DNA of 64,000 nucleotides. Source: Ligula intestinalis. Taxonomy: Eukaryota > Platyhelminthes > Cestoda > Diphyllobothriidea > Diphyllobothriidae. Location: the NCBI GenBank assembly GCA_036362985.1, contig JAYGXS010000001.1, forward strand, positions 42,911,650-42,975,649. Direction: 5' to 3'. The notes under the pieces were generated by a model, which worked only from the letters and a program-made list of their open reading frames with translations, was not told where the DNA came from and searched no databases. Positions 32,030-43,560 of the stretch are shown in pieces (positions within the stretch are counted from its first letter, which is position 1; every line of letters begins with the position of its first letter). The position numbers and the translations under genes are program-made.

Positions 32030-33760
32030 TTCACTGGCCATGATGGAATGGGGAATCAATTTGTAACCATTAAGATCCAAAAGACCAAGAGGAAGTCACC
32101 ACTTCTAAGACATGATGGAGTTGAAATGCTGATGGGAAAAGTCACAGGCCTTGGCGGCTGAGCTGCGCGCTTTTGGGACTTCGTCACGAATAATATGCGT
32201 AATGGCCGTCGGCCGACGTACGCACGTGAATATTGATCTTCAATTCGACAATCTGCCTTACTTTCAAGAAACATCCAATGCAGTTCAACACATGTGCTGC
32301 AGAGAAAAAAGCCCTGAACCGATAAGTCCAACCCGAAAGGTGCGACTACTTAGGTAAATCTAGCATAAAATTTTCGGGAGATGTAATTACAAGGACATCA
32401 AGGCCCTGTCAACATCACATATGAATTCAAAGTGAACCGCCACTTTCATGCCAAATGAAGAAACAACTGCCACCCCCCAGCATCAATATTCAAAATGTTT
32501 GGCCGTGTCTTGCTTGGCTACCTAAACACACATCTGAACTGAAACTATGTCCAGCGATAGAATGGGGATTTCGGAGTGATTCGTATGGATGGCAAGACAG
32601 CTACGGACGGGAAAATCGAAGCTGTCCCAACGACAGCCGGGGTAAATATAAGCATCATCCTCGCTCCCACCTATGTTAAGCTGCTATCCTCATCCTTAAA
32701 ATGTATGACAGTCAAACGCGAATAAAGTAGCCAAGTAGTTCACAATAGCTCTCTTAGGTCGCCGACTGAACGCTGAATAGCACAAGTGAATTTAAAGTAG
32801 CGTGCCCTGATTTTGCACTGACAGTCAGACCAGACAAGATAGCAATCCTTTTACAAATCATCACCATCTGATGACTACGGTGCACTTAGGATCAATGTCA
32901 AAGGGACCCGTCTTACACCGCCACCACGTGGATAGCAGTTCAACCGAACATCAAAATCTAGCATGGAATGGAGTAGATGCATCCACAAAGTTAGTCAGAT
33001 CCTCATCCGGCTATAACCCTCAGTCTGAGACTGACACAGCACCTTTTTCAATAAAAAAACTTTGGATGTGCAAGGTTCTCCTCCAATATGGAGACGTGGT
33101 ATGAAGCCCAGAAAAAAACAGGAAGATTCTGCCGCTCTCCGCTCCCAGGCCTCCGAAGGGGGTAGGAGATGAAATGACATCAAACTCCAATACTTTGAAG
33201 AGGAGGTATGTCCACGTTATCTACGGCGGAGCAACGAGTAAGTCGTGACGATTACTGACGAGCGCGTGTATAAGCGGCTTTTTTATGACGCTGTCGACAC
33301 CGGTGTTGGGAGGTACAGCGAACGAAAGCTCCGTCACAAGTACAGCCTCAGGAAATCTTTGAAGAATCGGCAAATCAAAAAAGAAACATGGAAGTGCTCA
33401 GCACAGGATCAGTATGTGATGCATACTGACGTGGAAACTGCAAGAACCATCTTCGAAGCTGACTGAATGGTCACTGGCGAGTCAAAACGGAGAGACTCAC
33501 CACATTGGACGAACGTCGGAAGCACACAGTTTCGACTGTCATGTCATTATTGTTGTCAACGTACCCTCATGGATACCCCCGGGCCAGCCCACATACCACC
33601 ACCACGTACATCATTAATTATGTATCTACTACTCTCCTGTCCAGTTTCCTCACTGTAGTAGTCTGAAGTCAGTTCCTACCTGCCCATCCTGCGATCGTTT
33701 TTCCAACGCACGCATAACTATGATCAGTTGCCTGCAAGGCCGGCCGCAAAATGACTTTTT
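32030..33760 (+). mobile_element. LINE remnant: non-LTR reverse transcriptase, 3' part, heavily decayed
   Basis: Pieces in shifting frames follow the usual order of a non-LTR polymerase C-terminal half. Near 32112 is LRHDGVEMLMGKVTG (cf. QLHDGMMARVTDNG). Near 33080 is ETWYEAQKKTGR (cf. ETWTVYKKQARR). At 33258-33330 comes DERVYKRLFYDAVDTG and at 33355-33466 LKNRQIKKETWKCSAQDQ. Then comes a zinc-knuckle-like CPSCDRFSNARITMISCLQ near 33680-33740. The order and wording resemble LINEs I associate with flatworms. Many stops and frameshifts; dead. No poly-A tail seen. Confidence 0.68.
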
Positions 33761-34521
33761 TCCATTTACCTGCTAATTGTGCCGGCCTACTCGATCCGTT
33801 TCACTTTCAAGTAAATCTTCCGTAAAACCACACACAGTTTCCAACCCACCGCCCTCCCACACAGAAATCGCTTCACCGAAGCACACATAAACCTAGGTTA
33901 CATTGGGACCGGATTCGCAACACGTGACTGCACACCACTTGGGCGGGACACAGCATGCATCAGTCCTCCTAACGCTTTCAATTGCCATTGGCAGCACTGG
34001 AAAGGCGGCCAAAAGGCTTATGCTGGTACTTCCCATGTAATCGGGAAGCGTGATCTTCATTGGTTCTGGTACAGGAAGTGGAGAGCAGATCGTGTGCGGC
34101 AAGCAGAGACAGACTGTTCCGTTTCGTCAGCCACTGTATCCACGTTCACCTCTGGTAGTATTGGCTGGTGAGAGAGTGTGTGATGGATGCAGCGCAAGTC
34201 GTGGCCACCACACCGTGAAGGTCGTCGTCTACGACGGCTAAACTGTCGCCCTCAGTCTCACTCAGTCGTTTAACGTTTGCGCAAGATTATCAGTAAATGA
34301 GGTGAGTAGTCAAGGGTTTTGACGAGGCTCTGCCTAGTAAGTTTTACTCCCTTCCTACGAGTTTATATTCTTTAAAATGCCCTGGTTACAGGACTACGGA
34401 TTTCAGTCTGGCCTTGTAGTCATCAGGTGATGAAGCTTAATTGACACTTCTTCTTGGTTATGCGCTAATGTCTCCTGCGTAAAAAGGCAACTTTAATTAG
34501 AGATGGACAGTAGTTACACAT
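33761..34521. other. Unassigned sequence after the LINE
   Basis: Moderately GC-rich to about 34260, then AT-rich. Frames of 60-70 codons on both strands lack motifs. The first part may be further LINE or SINE material that I cannot place. Confidence 0.35.
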
Positions 34522-34645
34522 TTGAATAATTCAGCTGACCCAGTTGTGAAAAATCCGCGGCCTCGGTGCAAGGCAAACGGACACAACAGGGAGGCTTTTG
34601 CGCAGCCAACGCTCTACCATTGTGCTACGAAGGCACGTCGAAGCT
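34522..34645 (-). mobile_element. SINE family 1, inverted partner copy
   Basis: The reverse complement carries the head tagcacaatggtagagcgtt and ggctgcgcaaaagcctccct, then accgaggccgcggatttttc and acaactgggtcagctgaat. It is near-identical to 34781-34884 in opposite orientation, 26 bases from the leader of that copy. Confidence 0.78.
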
Positions 34646-34671
34646 TTGAATTGATGATTGCTTAGGAAATC

Positions 34672-34890
34672 CTACCTAGGCAGTCAGCTTACTGTATCCG
34701 TAATGGTAGATTCCATACGAGCAGTAGGTTGCATGGGTAAATCGACCCAAGTGTGATTGAATATACGCCTGGCAGTGAACCTAGTGGCGCAGTGGTAGAG
34801 CGTTGGCTGCGCAAAAGCCTTCCCTCCTGTGTGGGTTTGACTCTCACCGAGGCCGCGGATTTTTCACAATTTGGTCGACTGAATTTAGAA
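34672..34890 (+). mobile_element. SINE family 1, complete-looking copy
   Basis: Leader gcagtcagcttactgtatcc ... gtgattgaatatacgcct; tRNA-like head at 34778-34850 with A box agtggcgcagtggtagagcg. Anticodon-arm-like ggctgcgcaaaagcc could present GCA in the loop. B box is gggtttgactctc. Tail gaggccgcggatttttcaca, then atttggtcgactgaat. The head resembles tRNA-Cys or a related tRNA; this assignment is tentative. Confidence 0.78.
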
Positions 34891-37800
34891 AGTCATTTGC
34901 TGCTGACAAGCCGTGTCCTTTCACTTGAGATAAGCTGATAATTAAAGGTCAGAATTCTCTTTCACGTGCAGCCAGCCATCCGGCTCTGCTCTGTAGCTCA
35001 TTTCTTAACTAATTCCAGCAGCTGACATGATTTATCCGAATACCAGACTGCTACAACCTGCTGATTTTAGCAAATGCACCTTCGCCACTGATATCCTGTG
35101 TTACTTTTATGCTTGACACGCGTTTTACCACCAGGGTGCAAGCTGGTGGATGCTTTCATCTTCCTACTCCTCTTCCACTTTCCTGCTCCTGAGTTTGGTA
35201 GACTGCTATGTTCGCCCCCCACCCCACCCCACTCCTTCCAGCCCTTGTTTATCCTCATGTCCGTAAAATGCACAAGAAGGCAGAATTCAGCAGTGACTGA
35301 GAGAATCACACACCAGTGCTAAGCATCCCTCTTCTTATCTGATGCAACGGTATAGTGTGGTGTTTTTAACCGTCGTCGCTTGTGCGACTATTCTAGACAG
35401 TTAAAGCAGACAAAAGAGGTTTGATAAATGCTCGATTTCGAAGGACTCACACGCACATACGCACTCGATAGGCTACCATCAGCTAACTAATGCAAGTGAA
35501 AAATCGGAGAAAGGTTTTAAGTTATAGTAATAGCCACTTTATTTCCTAATTACAGACCGAATAGTTGATATTTGTTGTAGAACGTTTATTTATTGAATGG
35601 GCTAGGCTGCTAGTACAAGCGAATCCTTAAAACTATATATATGTGTATATGCATATATATGTGTACATATTCCGAATGAAGGGTTATAAGTAAGGTTTTT
35701 ATTATTCGAAAAATGGAAGGGCTGATAACCGCAAATCATTTGATTTCCTGAAAGCTTTAGCTCGAAGATTTCGAATTTGTGGGCACGTTTTGGAAGACTT
35801 ACTACTGCCAATCGTCTGAACCAAAATAACGACAGTTTGACCCGCTCTCCATAAGTTAACGCAGATGAGGCCATTATATATGGTGTTATACAAATATAGT
35901 AGTTGCAATGGCGGGCTGCTTCCGATAATTTGCTCTTTATTATGAAAGAATACTATGTTTATGCAAAGTAGACTGTTTTAGTCTTCATAGAATAATTTAA
36001 AGTCAAATGTGCCTTTAAACCTAAACCCTATTTCAGTTTTATGAGAAGAATAATTATGCATTCGATTTAGGTCGGGGAACTGCCACGGACCCTTCGTACA
36101 TCATTCGTGCTTTCCTTTACTTATTCTTTCGACGTTTGGTATCAATTAATTGCTGCTAATTTTCACGCCAGGCAGGTTTCTTGTCCTTTTATACACGGGA
36201 AAAGTCAACAGTCTTATCACTTCTACCATGTTACTTCTGCCCGCATTGCGTGGCCACTTCTACATCCATCACTTTGGTGGAATGCGTACTTGCCTGTAAT
36301 CTCAGATTGGAAAGATTTGTCATCGATTTTACCCAACTTTATCATGCCAAATTGTAGGATTTGCGTTTTTAGAGATATCAGGCCATGGAGCAACTGACCG
36401 GACTGAAGAAAAAAACGTTTAGATGACAGCAAGTGAGAGGAAAGGCAGGAGGGTGCGAAAACGGGAACTGTGAGTATGCTTATAATGTCTTGGGCCTTTC
36501 TTCTTGATAGTACAGCTTTACTAGGATATATATTTGACAAATTGCCCCTCCTATATATAGGCTATTAGCTCTGGATGCTTCGATTATGCAAATATTAAGT
36601 CAGAAATTTAGAAATGTCTTCCCTTCTCTCATCGAATTTATTCGCATGCAGGGTTTTTTTGGTTGATGTGTTCGAAAGGTCTGCACTTTACTTACAATCT
36701 ACGAATTAACAAGTCAGTGTGCATGGGGTTGTCACTTTACGTAAACAGACTAAAACACACAGACAAAATGCCAATCATCCAGCACGACCCTTCCACATCT
36801 TTATGGGCGAATTCATTTAGCTGATCTGTTTGACAAAAAAGAATATTTTTTAATTAGTTTGATATTTCTAAAATAAAATTATTTGTAGCTTATCGTATTC
36901 AGACATGCATAATAAACTAATAGAGGAGAATATAGAATTGGCAAGTTTTGAAGATTAGCTACTGTTTGAATTACAATCTCAGGCGAATACTACTGCTGCT
37001 TCCAAGATGAAATTTGTGGTAAACTAGTTCTATTTCGTCTGCCTGAACATTTTGAATAGTGCTTATAGCTAAACATCAATCTGAATATAAAAACTACAGC
37101 GCCATGCTGATAGGCAAATACGTTTGCATAAAAGAAGAGGGATATTCGTTAATCCAAAGATTTTGAAAATACTTGTGTTTCTCTCACTGCTACAGACAAA
37201 CTATTTAAGTTGCTTCCTTTTAGTTTTGTTCAAAGGTGCCTGGAGATATAATTGGATTCATCTTTTGAAAAAAGTCGTACTTATTTCAAGAAGAAGCTCA
37301 CTGGGCAATAGTTTAAGTTAGTATACATTTAAAACAGGGTTGATTATCAGTCCACTACAATCCTTACTCGTTTCTGTGGACTACTGCCGTTTTCACAATG
37401 ATAAATGATGTCAACCTACCTATGAAGGTGTGCTTAAGATGCAACAATCAATTAAAAGCTGCAACGTATTCAACAAATTTCATATTCGGAGGATATTTTT
37501 ACCATTGTAGGTTAACTTAGTTTTTTGGACTGACTAAGCATCTACGGTCATTAGAGGCACATCAACTCTAGTGTTCGCGCATTTCTTGAGCTCAGTATAT
37601 CAACCTCTCAGCGAGCGATACTCAACGCATGTATATCTATCAACAGGTGCACGCAGAAGAAGCATCTACACATAAAATCCACTTGTGACAACTGGTTCGC
37701 CATTCATATTGACTACCAACAGCTTATTAAACTTTCCTTATGACAATATATCCAGTAATACTTTCTTTAGTGGCTCAGTCGCGTTCGAAAAAAATTACAT

Positions 37801-38743
37801 ATATGAAGGTGTTAAGGAGAGTAAATCTGATCAGTAGATTAGAGAATTTCTCTATCCGACACGTTGGTTTCAAGTTGAAACAAATCCTCGTAAAAATTAA
37901 CAGGTGGGATTAGGAAAAATGTTGATGATACTGTTCATGATCTGTCACTTACCTAGTAAAATTTTCGACTCCTTCATCTATTGTATTATCCATAGTGTGA
38001 AAGGGGCACTTTTAGACCACGAATCCAAAATAGGTAATTGCCAAATAATCCTCACTAAATTTGATATTTTTATTGCGAAAACTGTAAAGATCGGTCTCTT
38101 AGTATTCTACTCAGGCCAGCGTTCACTCGTGCCCTTTCAAAGTTCTCATTCAACACAAATGGGACCTATGGCTGGGCAGAGAGGGGGTATCGTTGTACTT
38201 TTCGCGGAATTACAGACTGGAGAACCCTTAATCAGGCAACGCACAAATTGTGCAGTTTTCCGTCCAGAAGTTCATACCAGTTGATTCGCCGTTTCATTTC
38301 ATGGGGGAGAGTTGGCAGTTGGAGCGAAAACTGAATGAAGTCTTTCGTCCAGTGATTTAATCTTCTTCCTCCAATTAGATTCCGCAGGTAAACAAGCAGG
38401 CCAACTTTTCATTTCAGGTCAGGCTAATTAAACTATGAATAATAGGTAATAAAATTTTGGTAGAAGAGATAATCGATATGTTTTGATATTAATTTATCAG
38501 CTTTAAGTCTTTTTTTCAGAATTTAACACCTCTGTTGTAAAAATTTGCTAGATTCAGCACATACTCTGGCCTGTCTTAATCAACTCAGCAGCAGTATAAA
38601 TATAAGACTTGATGAACACTTGTCGTGTAATTTATATATATATATATATATATAATATCAACTGATTGAAATAACGCTAATTGACGGCATTCGTATAGTG
38701 CACAGTGTCTCTAAAAGTTGACACAATGAAAAGCAGAACTCAC
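34891..38743. other. Noncoding stretch (long intron)
   Basis: AT-rich. Holds two simple repeats: an imperfect (AT/GT) tract at 35634-35668 and a (TA)11 tract at 38632-38654. Plus-strand frames such as 36107-36397 and 37904-38284 lack motifs and splice context. Confidence 0.4.
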
Positions 38744-38820
38744 CTTCTGCATCTACTTCGACAAGTCGCGAACGGAGTGACGACCCTGAGGGCTCGCTTC
38801 GTTCGGGAAAGCGATGAGCT
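38744..38820 (-). CDS. Intermediate filament gene: tail-linker exon
   Basis: A 77-nt exon, acceptor tctgattaatag|AGCTC and donor GCAGAAG|gtgagt, phase 2 to 1. The frame that ends in phase 1 is open and encodes HRFPERSEPSGSSLRSRLVE, then VDAE. It is Ser/Arg-rich, as expected for the flexible linker between rod and tail domain. It supplies the G that completes GAT before PKNMRAELTART in the exon at 26490. Locally GC-rich against AT-rich flanks. The incoming phase 2 is not provided by a good donor in the 41.4 kb exon, so at least one exon may be missing between them. Confidence 0.62.
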
Positions 38821-39334
38821 CTATTAATCAGAAAACATAGTATTTTGAACTAGATATTGTCCAGTGTAAAACAATAGACATTTTTATACTTGTAGTAGGA
38901 GGTGAATACTGTTTCACACTTCAAAGTTCTCTCTTATTCTTAATGAAATTCAAGCGTTATATAACATGAATTTTAAATCTTGTAACTACCCACGCGTGCA
39001 TAGGTCAAAAGAATAAAAAATACACGTAAGGCGTGCTTCAAAATATGCTTCTGTTGCACTACAGCCCAACTCACCATCAACTGCTAACTGCTTATGGTGA
39101 GTACTGAAGAATTTGCATGAGGAACGATAACAGCTTTGTAAACAATTTGATAAACATAAAAGTAAAAAATCTAATTGTGTCATAAAAATACAGCAAAGAT
39201 CCACGTACTTGCCCTTAAATCTCACCGTCCGACCACTGACTGATACATTTTTTATCAGGATTAAGTAGCGGTGATTGTTTGGCAGAAACATATGCTACTT
39301 TAAATTGGTGAGAATATCTTAAGAGAGTCTTTAC

Positions 39335-39361
39335 CTGCATATCTTGAGCTGTTTTAGCTAA
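39335..39361 (-). CDS. Microexon candidate (27 nt)
   Basis: A very strong acceptor (ctttcctgttgttcag|TTAGC) and a good donor (ATGCAG|gtaaag) enclose 27 nt, open only in phase 0 (LAKTAQDMQ). Phase 0-0 fits the coil part of the filament gene but not the phase 2 needed by the next exon at 38820. It could be an alternative microexon or a chance pair of sites. Confidence 0.22.
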
Positions 39362-41401
39362 CTGAACAACAGGAAAGATCGATATTGGCCGTGCTTCAAC
39401 CCTTATAAGGAGCGCCGTCGCCCATATAAAGTGGCCGGGCTATCGCGCTCAAACGTTTCCTATGTACTCCTTCACTCCGACAACATCTGACAAACTATTG
39501 GAAGGTTTGCTCGCCAAAACACTGCTTCTGACCTCTAGCAGATTATGTGCATAAGGCGTAATAAAGTCGATTTTCTAGTTATAAATTACCCGACAGCTAC
39601 TGTCACCTTTCAAAACTATTGATAACTTTGGTAAGATTTTCAGACTGCCGAAGGAGGGTGAATGAAATTGACGCGCGCAGTTCCCTTTCAGTCCGAATAC
39701 TCTCTTTTGTACGTGTCTGACTGCCCCCCCCCCCCACCGTAGTGTTGACGTAAAGCTAACAAAAAACACAGTTTTGTTCAGTTTTCCGCATCGCCGACAT
39801 CAGTCCAAACTTTTTTAAACCATGCCAAAACCAACATATGCATTCAAACAAGGACAGGAAGGGGACATGATGTGCTATAATCATAATTGCATTCCATTTA
39901 CTAAAAGCTAATTTGTTGGAGAGGATATTGCCAGCGCAGGCTTTCAACTCCTCTCACCATGGCTCCTCCTCCTCCTATTCCGCTTGAAGTGATGCACTGC
40001 CCAATCAAGAAACAACCTTCTGTTAACTCCTGCTAGATTCTTTTCCTCGTAATCAGAAAGCGCTTGCCTCACCCAGGTGTCAGAAAGTCTAGAAAAAATC
40101 TGGAAAATTTTTTACTACAAAGCTAAGGTGTTTGGCTTGACAAGTAGAGAACCTGGATGGATGTTTTAGTGAAAATTAAGCAGTACTTGAAGTGGCAATA
40201 CGCTTTAATAGCTGCATACAAAATTATGATTAACGTCGACTGGAATCGTCGTCAATAGATCTGAATCGGAAATTGAAGATAAGATACCGATAACCGCATC
40301 GCAAGCTACCTCCTTACGTACTGTTTGGCTTGTTTAAAATTCAGATTGGCAGTTTTACAGTATGTCTGCCTGTTAGATTAATTTCTATAAGTTGATTGGA
40401 TTGTTCGATTTCAATGAATACGGATAACACTCAAATCTAAAAACCATTGAGGTAGTTATATGTTTTACAAAATGTACAATGTAAAGTGTGATATTTAAGT
40501 CTTATTACAGGAGGCCAACTGAATTACGGTTTATGGATTTTGCCGTGATAATAATATCTGACCAACCGAAATCAGAATTTAGCGCTTAGAGAGAAAGATC
40601 TTCCAAGCTCATTGAAAAGGTACGTTCTATAGTTAGTGTTTTGAAGTAGCGTATTAAAGGTAGTTTCTGACAATAGAAAAACGTACTTCTATCCATTAAT
40701 AATGAATAAAAAAGTGAAAATTATCCTAATGAACAAATATTTCAAATTTGTATCAGTCTTGAATATGCTCTGTGCAAATAAAAGATAAAGACTTTCAGTC
40801 TCTATGTCTCTAGATCCGGTTTTATTAATTGTGTTCAGTAGCAAATATGTATTTTTGGACTTTGCCACGCAAAGCGAATGTCTTACTCATCAGCGGAGTG
40901 TAGGTGAATTCAAAAAAAACATCTTAAAAGCAATTTACTGGACGTCTCTCATACCTTTTATTATGCTCTAGTGGGGTTTTTTCTGCAGTGGCCTAAGTAG
41001 TACTAAAATATCATTTGAAAAATTAGGCTTTAGCTATTTCATTAGATTTCTTGTGAGCTGAAGTGATGGCCGCCCATACTGCTGTGGCCCGTCAGAAAAT
41101 CAGTTAATATGTTTCGTCGATTTTTAACACCATGGTTAAAAATGATAACGTGAAGAGTTAAGCAATACGAACAATTGCGAAAAACATTTTATTTTTATTT
41201 GACCATCACTTTGTTGTCCCTCCCTTTATTTATTTCATGTGTTGTGTGCACACATCGTAAGCACCTGACTTTGAAAGTGGTCCGTTTTAGTCCGAAGTTT
41301 TCTGAGCTCCAGTGCCCCCGAATGCAAAGCTACGTGTAAAGCGTATTTAAAAAAACAAATTTATATGGCATTTAAAACCAAGTAAAAAACTCTGTCATAG
41401 A

Positions 41402-41806
41402 TTAATTAGATTTCTGGTGCACTTGCATATCAGTGACTGGAACTGGCACGGAGCGATCGTCTGAACGTCGCTGTGGACTCAGACTAGACATTCTGGGACG
41501 TGAGTAGGTGGAGGTGTAGTACTGCTGATAACTGTCCCTTGATCGTCTCAGGTCTGGCGAGGACTTGCCAGAAACGGCCGTCATGATGCCATCTTGGGTC
41601 TCCAGAAGGCGTCTGTAGGCGGCAATTTCTGCTTCGAGGTTAAGCTTCACGTCCATCAGCGCGGCCATTTCGTTGTGCGCACGAGCCAGTGCCTCCTCTG
41701 CTGCCTCTCTTTCCTTAGCCGCTTCGGCTAGTTCAAAGTCTATGCGCCGACGCAGTTCGTTCGCCTCATTTGATACCTCATACATTGACGCCTCAAGGTA
41801 TGTGTT
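41402..41806 (-). CDS. Intermediate filament protein: end of coil 2 and a short tail with stop codon
   Basis: Acceptor gttcccatcag|AACAC at 41806, phase 0; stop TAA at 41402-41404. The 134 codons give a heptad-rich coiled coil (NTYLEASMYEVSNEANELRR ...). It ends in VKLNLEAEIAAYRRLLE (exon residues 53-69), the helix-termination motif that defines intermediate filaments. A Ser/Arg/Tyr-rich 65-residue tail follows, without a lamin tail domain. As read, this exon ends a tail-less isoform. Lamin-tail exons of the same strand lie 15-18 kb downstream, so they may be reached by alternative splicing. In-exon phase-2 donors (AAT|gtctag, GCAA|gtcctc) are poor. Such proteins form 10-nm filaments in cytoplasm or lamina; which one cannot be told here because the head and any nuclear localisation signal are not seen. 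Confidence 0.93.
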   Translation of the reverse strand, partial: NTYLEASMYEVSNEANELRRRIDFELAEAAKEREAAEEALARAHNEMAALMDVKLNLEAEIAAYRRLLETQDGIMTAVSGKSSPDLRRSRDSYQQYYTSTYSRPRMSSLSPQRRSDDRSVPVPVTDMQVHQKSN

Positions 41807-42029
41807 CTGATGGGAACAAAGGTGGCAGTAATATCATAACTCTGACAGAAATAATCTTCAAAGCATAAATAAATGAAGCAAATTTCGAAGTGTCTTCATT
41901 CACAAACGGGGTAAAATAGCTGCCTATTGGAAAAAAGTAGAGGCATTTCCTTATTAAATCAGCAGACGAGCAGACTAAAGCTACGTCATCACGACATTTT
42001 GTCGATAATGCAAAGGAGAGGCATCGGCA

Positions 42030-42690
42030 ACCACTGGCAACCAGTGCATACGCAGTCAAGACAAGAAACCAAATCCAACTGGTCTGAAAGTTTGGCGAGT
42101 TCTTCCGTGCGTGAAGAGGGTATTGGAAGCAGTCAGCCGCCATCTCACCTCACTTAGAGTTGGCGTTGCGTACAAGCCAGAATCAACCATAAGTCGCCGG
42201 GTCACGAGACAGAAAAACCCACTGCCACGGCAGGAAGTGGCTGGAGTCATTTACCAGATCTGGTGCAGTTGTGGACAAAGCAACTACTTTGGAGAAACTG
42301 GGAAGTTACTCTGGACGCGAATGGCCGAGCACGCAGCGGCGATGAGGAGAAAAGACGCTAAAACCAAGATTGCAGCTCGGTCAGCGGAACCTGGTCATGT
42401 TTTAAAGTTTAACGAGGTCGAAATCCTTGCAAGAGGTGAAAACTGCGTGAGCCACAAGCTGCTCGAGTCATGGTTCTCAGCCCCCCGTCAATAAACAAGC
42501 GCAACGATTTGGCGTTAGCATACTGCATACTGAGACATTGCCCAAGCAAGAGAATCAGTCACGTGGGAAGGGCCGGACCCAGCAACAACTCCAAGGACAG
42601 CGAACATAACTTTCGAGCGATTATCAAGCCCGCATCCAACACGGACAACGAAATCGTAGCAATTAATGAATTGAAAGCAAACTGCTAAGC
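42030..42690 (+). mobile_element. Penelope-like element, GIY-YIG C-terminal fragment (lineage B) inside the filament intron
   Basis: From about 42070 a continuous plus-strand frame reads LKVWRVLPCVKRV, RVGVAYKPESTISRRV, then VAGVIYQIWCSCGQSNYFGE. It then has the GIY-YIG helix with WTRMAEH and ends LLESWFSAPRQ with a TAA at 42492-42494. The expected YVG is YFG. This is the uninterrupted C-terminal 140 residues of a PLE; nothing upstream codes for RT, so it is 5'-truncated. It lies antisense to the filament gene, in its 5.9-kb intron 41807-47750, some 300 bases from the exon. A decayed ribozyme repeat follows at 42834. Confidence 0.85.
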
Positions 42691-42833
42691 CATCACCACA
42701 CCAATTACAACCCCAAACGATGGTTAAAGGAGCTGATAATCATGTTACGCATGCGGATGGCTACTACGAACTATAGATACCACACAATCGGTGTAAAGAT
42801 AATCTTAATCTGTGCATATCTTCCTTAACGGTT

Positions 42834-42945
42834 ACCTATGGCTAAGGATTCTCGGTGGAAACAAAAACATCAGCAAATAAAATTCTTGCTCCAGTGATTG
42901 CATCTTCTACTTCAGAACTGCTTCCTGGAACTGCGTTTTCGCTTT
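42834..42945 (+). mobile_element. PLE terminal-repeat remnant with degenerate hammerhead
   Basis: acctatggctaaggattctc, then ggtggaaacaaaaacatcag, then the family tail ttcttgctccagtgattgca, tcttctacttcagaactgct, tcctggaactgcg. The first half resembles the 58.16 kb copy. The GAAAC core is disrupted, so it is not a functional ribozyme. Confidence 0.65.
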
Positions 42946-43050
42946 TAGCGACAATCAATGGCACGTCGTTTATATTAATCTTAGTTTTCGGATTCAGGCA
43001 CCATCCCATATTCAGGGATTGTGCTATTTCAACAATAACTGATCTTTTAG

Positions 43051-43185
43051 GCAGGAATACACTACTGACAAAGATAAGGGAGACTAGAATGGCTGCTTCT
43101 AGCTTTTTAACCGCCATCAGCCGGTCCTACAGAACCCCAAGGGTGGAGGGGGGCGACACCGAGGTCCGAATTGATCTTTGTGGCC
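43051..43185 (-). mobile_element. SINE family 2, minus-strand copy
   Basis: The reverse complement reads acaaagatcaattcggacct, then cggctgatggcggttaaaaa, then cagccattctagtctccctt and atctttgtcagtag, matching the B-box, middle and tail of the copies at 31.5 and 31.7 kb. The A-box half is not clear. Confidence 0.6.
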
Positions 43186-43560
43186 CGACAATGGTAGAGG
43201 AAGTAGAAAGAAAGGAAGGATGCTGTGCCCCAGACGGGGGGGGTGCTGAATGCCCAGCGCGGTGACTGGGTGCGTCCATGGCTGGGAACTGGGTCGTGCT
43301 ATCCTGCTTGTGTGAGCGTAAGGCGTTATAGCAGTGGGCGTACGAATGCGTATGCATACGGAGTTGATGTCGGAGACCCGCACGCAGCAATTGCCCCGCC
43401 TTACTTCCGAATTGTCACGCTTTCTAATTCCGAGTGGCTTCATGGTGCATTCAACGCGTTCATCTACACAGCGTCCGGCCCATCTTCCTCTCCGCCCAGA
43501 ATTTTCAGACAACCAAGCCACTTTCGTAGAGCACTTAAAAAGTCCAGAAATTCAGGTTAC
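43186..43560. other. GC-rich segment next to the SINE
   Basis: GC-rich patch with an 8-G run near 43238-43245. Several overlapping frames on both strands reflect base composition only. Probably the body of a retroelement joined to the SINE tail; family not recognised. Confidence 0.35.

Noticed and set aside
37904..38284. 126-codon plus-strand frame
   Set aside because: Antisense inside the filament-gene intron; no motif or splice signals.
39958..39996. 39-nt exon candidate with Gly-rich translation (SSGIGGGGAM) and good splice sites
   Set aside because: No open frame of it ends in the phase 2 needed by the next exon; the (tcc)n tract makes Gly runs by chance.
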